Part shown: positions 1 through 7,339 of the stretch, piece after piece
How positions within the stretch are numbered: the stretch's first letter is position 1
How the letters are laid out: each line of letters begins with the position of its first letter
Origin: Bacillota bacterium
GTDB taxonomy: Bacteria; Bacillota; Clostridia; Christensenellales; SZUA-584
Direction: 5' to 3'
NCBI GenBank assembly: GCA_023416745.1
Contig: JAEZHF010000072.1
Location: forward strand, 7,329 to 71,328
Length of the DNA: 64,000 bases
The notes under the pieces: generated by a model
Told to the model about the DNA's origin: nothing
The model's database searches: none
What the model saw: only the letters and a program-made list of their open reading frames with translations
Made by a program: the position numbers and the translations under genes

Positions 1-46
1 AGGATCGAGATCATTGAAATCGTAAGTGAATAGGGAGGATAGGCCC

Positions 47-1048
47 ATGAGCGATAAAAAGACGATATTCTCTGGCGTGCAGCCGTCCGGTGTGCTGACG
101 ATCGGCAACTATCTGGGCGCGATCAAGAACTGGGTCAAGCTGCAGGACGAATACAACTGCTACTACTGCGTGGTGGATATGCACGCGCTGACGGTGCGGC
201 AGGACGCGGCAGACCTGCGTAAACGCTGCCTCGATACGTTGTCGCTGCTGCTGGCGGCCGGGTTGTCGCCGGAGAAGAACATCATGTTCTGCCAGTCGCA
301 CGTGTCGTGCCATGCCGAGCTGATGTGGGTGCTCAGCTGCTACACATATATCGGTGAGCTTTCCCGTATGACGCAGTTCAAGGAGAAGAGCGAGCGCCAC
401 GCGGACAACATTAATGCCGGGCTGTTCACATATCCGGTGCTGATGGCGGCGGACATACTGCTGTATTCCGCAGACCTCGTACCGGTGGGTGCGGACCAGA
501 AGCAGCACCTGGAGATCACGCGGGATATCGCGATACGCTTCAACAACATATACGGCGATGTATTCACCGTTCCCGAGCCGGACATCCCCAAGGCGGGCGC
601 GCGGGTGATGAGCCTCGCAGAGCCGACGGCCAAGATGTCCAAGTCGGACAGCAACGAAAACGCGTACGTGTCGCTGCTGGATCCGCCTGAGGTGATTCAG
701 CGCAAATTTAAACGTGCGGTTACAGATTCGGACGGCCAGATACGCTATTCTGAGGACAAGCCGGGCGTGTCCAACCTGATGTCTATATACGGTGCGGTGA
801 CCGGCCTGTCGTTTAACGATATCGAGAAGGAGCTTGAGGGGCAAGGCTACGGCGCGCTGAAATCCCGCGTTGCGGACGCCGTGGTTGCGGAACTGGAACC
901 GCTGCAGAAGGAGTACGCGCGTATTCGGGCTGACAAGGCTTACCTGAGCGGGGTTATTCAGAGCGGCGCGCAGCGCGCAGGCAGCAATGCATCGCGGATG
1001 CTGCGCAAGGTGTATAAGAAGATCGGCTTTGCGCCGGAAAAGGTATGA
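47..1048 (+). CDS. trpS: Tryptophanyl-tRNA synthetase
   Basis: Cytoplasmic class I aminoacyl-tRNA synthetase that charges tRNA-Trp with tryptophan. The HIGH-type motif is TIGN near residue 19 in the N-terminal PSGVLTIGNYLG stretch, and the second signature KMSKS is visible near residue 197. Length, 333 residues, is normal for the family. A GTG at 26 is in frame, but the ATG at 47 is preceded by GGGAGGA at good spacing and gives the usual short N-terminus, so I chose it. The HAD gene starts 4 bases after the stop, so the two are probably co-transcribed. No T-box is visible, but the window begins too close to the start to exclude one. Confidence 0.96.
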   Translation: MSDKKTIFSGVQPSGVLTIGNYLGAIKNWVKLQDEYNCYYCVVDMHALTVRQDAADLRKRCLDTLSLLLAAGLSPEKNIMFCQSHVSCHAELMWVLSCYTYIGELSRMTQFKEKSERHADNINAGLFTYPVLMAADILLYSADLVPVGADQKQHLEITRDIAIRFNNIYGDVFTVPEPDIPKAGARVMSLAEPTAKMSKSDSNENAYVSLLDPPEVIQRKFKRAVTDSDGQIRYSEDKPGVSNLMSIYGAVTGLSFNDIEKELEGQGYGALKSRVADAVVAELEPLQKEYARIRADKAYLSGVIQSGAQRAGSNASRMLRKVYKKIGFAPEKV

Positions 1049-1052
1049 CAAA

Positions 1053-1694
1053 ATGGGTTTAGGCAGGGCGTACAAACTCTATCTGTTTGATCTGGACGGC
1101 ACGCTGGTGGACACCAAGCTGGACATCGCTCTTGCGTTCCAGCGGGTGTTGGGTGAAGCGGGCTTTGATGAGCCGTCGCTGGATGATGTGGAAAAGGCCA
1201 TCGGTGGGGGAGCGAAAAACGCTGTAAACAAGCTGACGGGTCTGGAAGGCGATGCACTGGCACCGCTGCTTGAGGCTTTTACGGCGGCTTATGAGGAGAT
1301 GTGCGCGGACCACACCGAGGTCTATGCGGGCGGTGAGGCACTGCTGCGCAGGCTCAAAGCCGAAGGCGCGAAGCTGGCCGTGGTAACGATGAAGTTCCGC
1401 GCACCCACGCACAAGATATTGAGACGGCATGGCATCATTGATCTGCTGGACGATGTGCTGGCGTTTGACGATCTGGAAAAGCGCAAGCCGGACCCGGACA
1501 GCCTTGTGAAGCTGATAAAAAAATATGACATAAAACCAGAAGACGTGCTGGTGATCGGCGATACTGTGACCGATCTCAAATACGCTCAGAATGCCGGCGT
1601 GGACGCGTGCGCTGTGGAATATGGCTATGGGGAGCTTGAGGATTTGAAGGCGCTCTCTCCCCGTTACATGGTCAAGAGTTTGCTCGACATATAA
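1053..1694 (+). CDS. HAD-family phosphatase (Gph/PpaX-like)
   Basis: Haloacid dehalogenase-superfamily hydrolase of the phosphoglycolate phosphatase/pyrophosphatase PpaX group. Visible motifs are DLDGT (nucleophile Asp near residue 13), a motif II Thr in VVTMK, a motif III Lys in KRKPDP, and the acidic GDTVTD motif IV, with a helical cap between motifs I and II. The ATG at 1053 lies just after the trpS stop behind an AAAAGG element; longer in-frame starts would run into trpS. 213 residues, normal length. Substrate cannot be told from sequence: phosphoglycolate, pyrophosphate or another small phosphoester are all possible. Confidence 0.88.
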   Translation: MGLGRAYKLYLFDLDGTLVDTKLDIALAFQRVLGEAGFDEPSLDDVEKAIGGGAKNAVNKLTGLEGDALAPLLEAFTAAYEEMCADHTEVYAGGEALLRRLKAEGAKLAVVTMKFRAPTHKILRRHGIIDLLDDVLAFDDLEKRKPDPDSLVKLIKKYDIKPEDVLVIGDTVTDLKYAQNAGVDACAVEYGYGELEDLKALSPRYMVKSLLDI

Positions 1695-1727
1695 AAAAAG
1701 GGGCGTGCGATGGAATCGAGGCCCCTG
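1692..1727 (-). terminator. Terminator of the Gly/Cys-rich gene
   Basis: AGGGGC pairs with GCCCCT around a 16-base loop. On the minus strand the stem is followed by seven T's, as expected for an intrinsic terminator reading from the small gene at 1825-2067. On the plus strand no T-run follows. Confidence 0.7.
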
Positions 1728-1731
1728 AATT

Positions 1732-1750
1732 ATATACACGCGGTGTATAT
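1732..1750. other. Perfect 8-bp palindrome
   Basis: ATATACAC and GTGTATAT flank a 3-base centre. It lies in the 3' region between two convergent genes, beside the terminator. It could be a protein-binding site or chance; no function is assigned. Confidence 0.4.
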
Positions 1751-1824
1751 GTTGGTTGGTATCATCCTCCGGATCGTTGAGCAGCTGTCGCTCTCGCCGG
1801 GGATTTTTTGTTATTGGGGTGTTG

Positions 1825-2067
1825 TTAGCACTTCGGGTTGCCACAGCCGCCCCAGCCGCCGTCGCATCCGCCGCAGCAGCAGAGAAGCAGGATGATCCAG
1901 ATAATGCAGCTGCATCCGCCGCCACCAAAACCAAAGCCACCACCGCAGCCGTCGCCGCAGTTGCTGCCATAGCCGCCGCCGCATCCACCGCAGCAGCACA
2001 GTAACAAGATGATCAGCCAGCAGCAGTTGCCGCCAAAGCCGCCTCCGCATCCACCATCAAATCCCAT
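1825..2067 (-). CDS. Gly/Cys-rich small membrane-like protein
   Basis: An 80-residue protein with 17 Cys and about 31 Gly. It is built as two similar halves, each a Gly/Cys-rich stretch followed by a short hydrophobic run flanked by Cys clusters (about residues 14-29 and 51-68, both containing ILLLCCCGGC). The start ATG has an excellent AAGGAGG site 8 bases upstream and a terminator follows, so the gene is real despite its composition. It resembles small Gly-rich sporulation/coat proteins such as the YjcZ group and clostridial proteins loosely annotated as high-cysteine chorion-like; this is a resemblance of composition, not proven homology. A metal-binding, cross-linked spore or membrane role is possible. 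The Ala-rich reading on the opposite strand is a shadow. Confidence 0.75.
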   Translation of the reverse strand: MGFDGGCGGGFGGNCCWLIILLLCCCGGCGGGYGSNCGDGCGGGFGFGGGGCSCIIWIILLLCCCGGCDGGWGGCGNPKC

Positions 2068-2186
2068 ATATATATCCTCCTTGTATTTCGGTGTCCTTTT
2101 TTCTAAAGGCTTAGTCTATATTACGCGAAGGATATATAATTGGTGCATCATGTGTGATTCACTGTGACAGATCAAAAAAGATTGTT

Positions 2187-3395
2187 TTATGAATCAGTTA
2201 AGGCCGGGCTGCCCACGCTGTCCACCAGTTGAAGCTCCCGCTCAATTGACCGGGACTTGCGGGACGCGTCATCAAGATTGTTCTGTGCCGCCTGCAGGCT
2301 GCGCTGGGTTCGCTCAATCGCGTCGGTGAAGGAGGAGAACGCTTTGCGTATGGCCTCCAGAAGCCGCAGTACCTCACCGGACTGCTGTTCTATCGCCAGC
2401 GTACGGAAACCCATCTGCAGGCTGTTCAAGAGCGCTGAAAGCGTGGAGGGGCCTGCTATCGTCACGCGGTATTCCCGCTGGCAGACGTCGGAGACACCCA
2501 TCGATATCGCATCGGCATAAAGGCCCTCCGTAGGCAGATACATCACGGCGAATTCGGTGGTGGCAGGTGGGTTAATGTATTTGTCGCTGATGCGCTTGGC
2601 TTCGATTACCAAAGTTTTTGTCAGAGACTTCATCGCTTCTTTGGCCATTTCAGCGTCCCCGCTTTCCAGCAGTTCCTCTTTCTTAATGTATGCTTCCATA
2701 GGAAATTTTGAGTCGATGGGCAACAATATACTGTCGCCCGATGCGCCGGGCATCACGACGGCAAATTCCACGCGCTCGCGGTTATCCTTCACGGCGGCGT
2801 TACTCACATATTGAGCGGGGGAGAGCATTGCAGAAATCAGCGCGCCCAGCTGCGTCTCGCCCCAGGTGCCGCGTACCTTCACGTTGGATAGCACGCGCTT
2901 CAAGTCGCCCACGCCCGCGGCCAGGCTGCGCACCTCGCCCATGCTTTTGAACACCTGCTCCAGCTGGTCGGACACCTGCTTGAACGATCCTGTCAGCCTC
3001 TTTTGGAGCATGTCGGAAAGCTGCTCGTCCACAGTCCTGCGCATCTGCTCCAACCGCTTTTCAGTGGTTTCGGTTATCTCCTTCAGCCGGCCTTCCACGG
3101 AATTTCGCAGCTTGTCCATACTCTCGCTGCTCTGGCGTGCCGTGTCGCAGAGCGTGCGCGTCAGTCCGTCGCCCAGTGCCCCGAACATCTCGATCACTTC
3201 GCGGCGCTGCTGATAGGCACTGTCGGCGCTTTGCTTTTTCATGTCTGCCAGCAGCCGGAAAAGAGTGGCTTCCAGCCTTTCCAGCGAGCCACCCACATCA
3301 CCCGATCTGCTTTTTTTAAATATCAGCACAAACAGCACCGCCAGAAGCAGCATCACAGATGTGCCCGACAAAATGTACAACCCCATATCCATCAT
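2187..3395 (-). CDS. rmuC: DNA recombination protein RmuC homologue
   Basis: RmuC-family protein, 402 residues. One N-terminal membrane segment (about residues 5-26) is followed by a long coiled coil (about 40-180) and the conserved RmuC domain, with a nuclease-like core including GTWGE near residue 177 and the PIDSKFP stretch near 225. In E. coli RmuC limits inversions at short repeats; its exact activity is unsettled. The start at 3395 follows an AAAGGGGG site; a second ATG is the next codon. It stands alone on the minus strand, convergent with the Gly/Cys gene's upstream region and divergent from the DUF2975 operon. Confidence 0.92.
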   Translation of the reverse strand: MMDMGLYILSGTSVMLLLAVLFVLIFKKSRSGDVGGSLERLEATLFRLLADMKKQSADSAYQQRREVIEMFGALGDGLTRTLCDTARQSSESMDKLRNSVEGRLKEITETTEKRLEQMRRTVDEQLSDMLQKRLTGSFKQVSDQLEQVFKSMGEVRSLAAGVGDLKRVLSNVKVRGTWGETQLGALISAMLSPAQYVSNAAVKDNRERVEFAVVMPGASGDSILLPIDSKFPMEAYIKKEELLESGDAEMAKEAMKSLTKTLVIEAKRISDKYINPPATTEFAVMYLPTEGLYADAISMGVSDVCQREYRVTIAGPSTLSALLNSLQMGFRTLAIEQQSGEVLRLLEAIRKAFSSFTDAIERTQRSLQAAQNNLDDASRKSRSIERELQLVDSVGSPALTDS

Positions 3396-3485
3396 AAGAA
3401 CCCCCTTTAAACGCGAATTATATCACAGAGGCTGTCCAAAAATGCGTACAAGGTTGTGTATTTATTGAAAACCAATAAAAAATCG

Positions 3486-3514
3486 TTGACTTTGAGTACC
3501 CATTATGCTATTCT
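3486..3514 (+). promoter_or_regulatory. Sigma-A promoter of the DUF2975/HTH operon
   Basis: TTGACT, 17 bases, TATTCT, followed by a GGAGGTG ribosome site and the ATG at 3536. Confidence 0.6.
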
Positions 3515-3535
3515 CTCGCTTGATGGAGGTGAAAC

Positions 3536-4006
3536 ATGGATAAAAGCTTATGGAACATCCCATTGATACTTCAGCGGATGCTGGAAATCACGCTTGTATT
3601 GGGGACCATTTTTATCATCGCTTTACCTTTCATGACCGCTTTGCTGGATGAGAGACTCGTCGCCGGATATTTTACAGGCACTTCAAACGACAAATGGCTG
3701 TCGTTCACGCTTTTGGAGCTGTGCTGTGTCTGCTGCTGGTTCATACTCGTCTTTTTGCGCAAACTGCTCAGAACGGTCATAAAAAGCTCACCTTTTGTCT
3801 ATAACAATGTCCTTTATCTGAAGTATACATCTTACGTATGCGCTGCAGCAGCGCTGGTGCTGATCGTCAAAACGCTGATCGATTTTACGGTGCTGACGCC
3901 TGTCGTGGCGATACTGGCCGTGCTCGCCAGTCTGTTTTGCCAGACGCTGGCCGCCGTTTTCGACAAGGCCATACGGCTTAAAGATGAAAACGACCTGACG
4001 ATTTGA
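3536..4006 (+). CDS. DUF2975-like four-helix membrane protein
   Basis: 156 residues with four predicted membrane segments (about 15-40, 55-78, 95-115 and 120-142). The layout and the small Cro/CI-type HTH gene immediately downstream match the common Firmicute pairing of a DUF2975 membrane protein with a YozG-like regulator. The membrane protein may sense envelope conditions and control the HTH protein, but this is inference. The start is fixed by GGAGGTGAAAC directly upstream. Cys-rich at TLLELCCVCCW in the second membrane segment. Confidence 0.82.
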   Translation: MDKSLWNIPLILQRMLEITLVLGTIFIIALPFMTALLDERLVAGYFTGTSNDKWLSFTLLELCCVCCWFILVFLRKLLRTVIKSSPFVYNNVLYLKYTSYVCAAAALVLIVKTLIDFTVLTPVVAILAVLASLFCQTLAAVFDKAIRLKDENDLTI

Positions 4007-4021
4007 GATGGGAGGATTGAA

Positions 4022-4237
4022 TTGGCAATTATTGTTAACCTGGATGTCATGATGGCCAAAAGAAAAATCTCACTCAACGAACTTTCGGATAAGGTGGGCA
4101 TAACGAAGGCCAATTTGTCGATATTGAAAACAGGGAAGGCTAAAGCCATACGCTTTTCGACGCTGAATGCGATTTGCGTTGAGCTTGACTGCCAACCCGG
4201 GGACATTTTAGAATTCAGGGAGGACGAGGATGACTGA
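4022..4237 (+). CDS. YozG-like HTH (Cro/CI) regulator
   Basis: 71-residue single-domain helix-turn-helix protein with the KISLNELSDKVGITKANLS recognition region and the GDILEF tail typical of YozG-like regulators. It starts at TTG behind GGGAGGA, 15 bases after the DUF2975 gene, so it is in the same operon. It probably autoregulates and acts with the membrane partner; targets are unknown. Confidence 0.85.
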   Translation: MAIIVNLDVMMAKRKISLNELSDKVGITKANLSILKTGKAKAIRFSTLNAICVELDCQPGDILEFREDEDD

Positions 4238-4337
4238 CACAAATTATTTGTACGAATATTTTCTGACACACAGCCCGCAGACGGCAGAAGAACCGTCGGC
4301 ACAGACGTCAGAGCCGGATGACAACGAAGAGGAGTAG
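4230..4337 (+). CDS. Acidic 35-residue small protein
   Basis: An ATG inside the end of the HTH gene (8-base overlap) follows AGGGAGG at good spacing and opens a 35-codon frame ending in TAG at 4335. The product is strongly acidic in its second half (EPDDNEEE at the end), with an aromatic N-terminal stretch (NYLYEYF). A strong terminator follows 33 bases later. I recognise no family. Its overlap with a HTH gene suggests translational coupling and perhaps a modulator of that regulator. Supported by the ribosome site and position only. Confidence 0.55.
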   Translation: MTDTNYLYEYFLTHSPQTAEEPSAQTSEPDDNEEE

Positions 4338-4370
4338 GATAATTAAAAAGCTTCAAACATTTTTAATATA

Positions 4371-4415
4371 GGCGGTGACCTTGAATAAAAGTTTTCAAGG
4401 CCACCGCCGTTTTTA
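4371..4415 (+). terminator. Rho-independent terminator of the HTH operon
   Basis: Long stem GGCGGTG-CCTTGA / TCAAGG-CACCGCC followed by GTTTTTATT. Confidence 0.85.
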
Positions 4416-4431
4416 TTGTCCTTGGTCAGGT

Positions 4432-5514
4432 CTATTTCTCAGCGGATGCGCCGCCCAAGTCACGGAGCATAGGCTTGAAGCCGGAAGTCATAATTAGTTC
4501 ATCGTCCGGCATCACCCAAAGGGCTTCCACACCCTCAAGCTCTTCGGCGAATTTGAGAGCTTTGTCCGGCGGCTCAATGAAGAGCACGGTGGAGAGCAGG
4601 TCGGCCACGCCCGAGTCTGCGGTGATTACCGTGACAGCCTTGTAATAGTCGGCAGGCATCAGTGTGGCCGGGTCGATCAGATGGTGGTACTGCTTGCCGT
4701 CTACGGTATAGAACCGCTCATAGACGCCGCTGGACACCACGGAAAGGTCCTTCACGAAAGCGACATCAAGAAGGTTCGACTCGTCCACGGAACCGGCCAG
4801 CGGACTGTCCGGGTCCTTGATACCAACACCCCACCGGACTCGCCTGCCGTCCAGAGGGTGCCCGATGGCATGCACATTGCCGCCTGCACTGATCAGCACG
4901 GAGTTATAGCCCTTTTCGGTCAGCAGATCGGCGACCACCTCTGTGGCGTAGCCTTTGGCGACCGCGCCGACATCAATACGCATATTCTTGTCTGCCAGAA
5001 ATACTGTGGAGGCCGCCTCATCGACGATCACGTTGTTAATGTCCGAATGTTCTTTGGCTGCCTGCAGTTCGCTCATCGGCGGAAGCTGCGCGCTGCCCGG
5101 GTCGTCGATGCCTGCCTCGCGGTAATCGTGCCACAAGGACAGTACCGAGCCCATCGCGATGTTGACGGCACCGTCCGACTTTTCGTACCATTCCTTGGAC
5201 AACTTTATCAGCTCGATGATGTGGGTATCCACCTTCACGGGCTGATTACCGGCATTGTCGTTGATCGTCTTCACATTATTGATGCCTTCATAGCTGTGGT
5301 ATATGTCAAACAGCTTATGCATGTACAAAAACTCCTCATGAGCAATGCCGAGAAGCTCATTGAATTGCTCTTCTGTTTGCGTATAAGCCATCACGATGAC
5401 GACAGTATCGAACGTATCCATAAAGTTGCTTTGAAATTTATTGTTCTTCACACAGCCTGCAGCCAATGAGGCGAGCATGCAAACAGCCAGCAGAAGGATA
5501 ATTGCTTTTTTCAT
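4432..5514 (-). CDS. apbE: FAD:protein FMN transferase (ApbE), lipoprotein
   Basis: ApbE-family flavin transferase, 360 residues, exported as a lipoprotein (hydrophobic signal ending LAAGC, Cys 21). It attaches FMN from FAD to Thr/Ser of extracytoplasmic flavoproteins. Family motifs include MDTFDTVV near residue 32, the DVGAVAKGYA nucleotide-binding stretch, SAGGNVHAIG and HHLIDPATLMPA. It lies directly downstream of the gene for a lipoprotein carrying a TGAT flavinylation-type motif, the obvious substrate, though a terminator separates the two. Together with the divergent ndh2-like and polyprenyl synthase genes this looks like a FLEET electron-transfer locus. The name FmnB is used for the Listeria counterpart. 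Confidence 0.93.
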   Translation of the reverse strand: MKKAIILLLAVCMLASLAAGCVKNNKFQSNFMDTFDTVVIVMAYTQTEEQFNELLGIAHEEFLYMHKLFDIYHSYEGINNVKTINDNAGNQPVKVDTHIIELIKLSKEWYEKSDGAVNIAMGSVLSLWHDYREAGIDDPGSAQLPPMSELQAAKEHSDINNVIVDEAASTVFLADKNMRIDVGAVAKGYATEVVADLLTEKGYNSVLISAGGNVHAIGHPLDGRRVRWGVGIKDPDSPLAGSVDESNLLDVAFVKDLSVVSSGVYERFYTVDGKQYHHLIDPATLMPADYYKAVTVITADSGVADLLSTVLFIEPPDKALKFAEELEGVEALWVMPDDELIMTSGFKPMLRDLGGASAEK

Positions 5515-5651
5515 TCCATAACCCCGTAACTATGATTAACACTATCTATTGTTTGCTGCGCATAATGCACATTTTCCACTTTACCCGAAAATATATGGAA
5601 AGTAAACAGAAGAACATTTGCAGTAGTTTTCTGTTATGAGCAATAGCTTGT

Positions 5652-5690
5652 GATAAGAAAAATCCCTCCAAATCGCTTTGGAGGGATTGA
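5652..5690 (-). terminator. Terminator after the repeat lipoprotein gene
   Basis: AATCCCTCCAAA / TTTGGAGGGATT perfect 12-bp stem with a 4-base loop, followed on the minus strand by TTTTCTTATC. It lies between the lipoprotein gene and apbE, so apbE is either read through or has its own promoter. Confidence 0.85.
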
Positions 5691-5712
5691 CTCCTTACAC
5701 GGTTGAAACTGA

Positions 5713-6813
5713 TCAGTCAGCCATTGCCGCTGCTTTCTGCAAAGCCGCGATGTAGTCGGTTACGTGAACTGTCACGCTGGAGGCCAGATCGGCATCCGCC
5801 GGAGCACCTTCGGTCAGCGCCATGCCAGCCACTTCGTCAACAGTTTTGCCGATCATCCACTGAGCCAAAGCCGCAGCCTGCTCATACCATTCCTTGCCGA
5901 TGCCGGAAGCTTTCTTCATGCCGTACTCATCGCCAAGCTCGTTCTTGGTCTTGAGCTCAGCAGCAGTATCCGTGGTAACAGCGCCCGCTGCATCAACATT
6001 TATTTTGATTTGTGCCGTATCGATGATAACGCCCACGATCTTGCCTGTTTCATCAAATGTGGCCGCAACCATTATGTTGTCCGTCTGCGCCAGGCCAGCC
6101 GCTTCAGCTGTTGCGCTTGCGGACTTCGCCAGAGAAATGACAGTACCAAGGCCGGTCTTCGTTGCGCCGGTGACGGCAACGCCAAAGTCCTTCGCGTTGT
6201 CAACAGCCTTCTTCACAGCGTTCAGGTAATCGCCGACGTGGATGGTCACGCTCGCGGTCAGGTCCGGATCATCCGTCGTGCCTTCTGCCGTTACGGAGAG
6301 CGCCATCACTTCGTCGATCGTCTTGCCAACCATCCAGTCTTCCAGTGCTGCAATCTGCTCATACCATTCCTTGCCGATACCGGAAGCTTTCTTCATGCCA
6401 TACGCGTCACCGAGCTCAACTTTGGTCTTCACTTCGGCAGCGACATCGGTCGTCAGCTGGCCGGCAGCATCAAAATTGACTTTGGACTGCGTTGTGTCGA
6501 TCTTGACATTGGCGATCTTGCCGTCAGCGCCCAGTGTCACGGCTGCCATTACGATATCAGCCTGAGCCAGAGCCGTAGCGTCGGCAGATGCGCCGGCGGA
6601 CTTCGCAATGCTGATCACTGTACCAAGACCCGTTTTAACAGCGCCCGCCGCAGGTTCTTCTCCAGCGGGGCTCTCTTCACCGGCCGGAGCTTCCGTCGCC
6701 GCCGGGGCTTCCGTGGCTGCCGGGGCATCAGGCGTTTTATTTCCGCCGCAGCCTGCAAGAGCCATTGCGAGTACCACTACTGATACCAACATGACTAATA
6801 AGATTTTTTTCAT
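5713..6813 (-). CDS. Tandem-repeat flavinylated-type lipoprotein (PplA-like)
   Basis: 366 residues. Signal peptide ends LAGC (Cys 22), followed by a Pro/Ala/Glu-rich linker (about 28-58). Two copies of a domain of about 159 residues follow (61-219 and 220-366), each beginning TGLGTVIS and containing ELGD-YGMKKASGIGKEWYEQ. The junction carries VTGATKT (residues 214-220), resembling the TGAT motif to which ApbE attaches FMN; the second copy lacks it at its end. This type of lipoprotein occurs with EET genes in Firmicutes and would be an extracellular electron carrier like PplA. ATG follows GGGAGGG. Flavinylation is inferred from the motif and the adjacent apbE. Confidence 0.8.
   Translation of the reverse strand: MKKILLVMLVSVVVLAMALAGCGGNKTPDAPAATEAPAATEAPAGEESPAGEEPAAGAVKTGLGTVISIAKSAGASADATALAQADIVMAAVTLGADGKIANVKIDTTQSKVNFDAAGQLTTDVAAEVKTKVELGDAYGMKKASGIGKEWYEQIAALEDWMVGKTIDEVMALSVTAEGTTDDPDLTASVTIHVGDYLNAVKKAVDNAKDFGVAVTGATKTGLGTVISLAKSASATAEAAGLAQTDNIMVAATFDETGKIVGVIIDTAQIKINVDAAGAVTTDTAAELKTKNELGDEYGMKKASGIGKEWYEQAAALAQWMIGKTVDEVAGMALTEGAPADADLASSVTVHVTDYIAALQKAAAMAD
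5716..6156 (-). repeat. Repeat unit 2 of the lipoprotein gene
   Basis: Second in-frame copy, slightly shorter at its C-terminal end; it ends in AAAMAD without a TGAT motif. Confidence 0.75.
6157..6633 (-). repeat. Repeat unit 1 of the lipoprotein gene
   Basis: First of two in-frame copies with a 477-bp period. DNA near 6358 and 5881 is almost identical over tens of bases (the KASGIGKEW region), so the duplication is recent or under gene conversion. Confidence 0.75.
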
Positions 6814-6890
6814 TTCTACCCTCCCAAAAATGTTTATGACTATTTTATCCAGATACCACCGAAATATGTACGGTTGTCTTGGATTTGTCG

Positions 6891-6919
6891 ATTATAACAC
6901 TATTCATAAAGACTTTCAA
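6891..6919 (-). promoter_or_regulatory. Promoter of the repeat lipoprotein gene
   Basis: On the minus strand TTGAAA, 17 bases, TATAAT, preceded by TG-like extension (GTGTTATAAT). The predicted leader is about 70 bases. Confidence 0.7.
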
Positions 6920-7020
6920 TAAAGAATAGTTAGCCATTAATACTTTTTTTGGTACAAATCAAGAAAATATAATCAACATTACTAGTATATGTATCGAATT
7001 TATAGGAGATCGTGAAAAGT

Positions 7021-7140
7021 ATGTCATTTACTTTTAGGAATCGTTCTGATATCATAAAAAATCAGAGAAACAGAGTCGTCATGCTGTTTTTTCTGCTGAG
7101 CTGCATTGGCGATATTGCCATTGCTCCTTCATGCACGTAA
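7021..7140 (+). CDS. Possible 39-residue ORF or gene remnant
   Basis: An ATG behind a weak AGGAGAT opens 39 codons ending at TAA 7138. The product has a basic N-terminus and a short hydrophobic stretch (VVMLFFLLSCIGDIAIAP). It lies in the 526-base gap between the divergent lipoprotein and dehydrogenase genes. It may be a vestige of a membrane-protein gene of the locus, or spurious. Apart from this and the promoter at 6891, the gap shows no further gene. Confidence 0.25.
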   Translation: MSFTFRNRSDIIKNQRNRVVMLFFLLSCIGDIAIAPSCT

Positions 7141-7339
7141 TGTCATCTGGCTGCAGCTGCTGGCGACGTCCTTTGATCGCAATATATGCGGTTAAAAACT
7201 GCCGGATGAATTATGATAATATTGACCGTTAAATAAGACCGAATGCGGCAGCCGATACTGGTTCATCACATAATCGGTTTTCTGCATGATTTTTAATGTC
7301 ATGGGCGGTTTGTTATTTTTAATGTTGGGGAGGAGAACT

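Noticed and set aside
1756..2004. Ala-rich frame on the plus strand
   Set aside because: It is the complement of the real Gly/Cys gene, which alone has a ribosome site and a terminator.
7286..7339. N-terminal extension of the NDH-2 gene from ATG 7286
   Set aside because: No ribosome site there; ATG 7340 has GGGGAGGAG and starts directly at the FAD motif.
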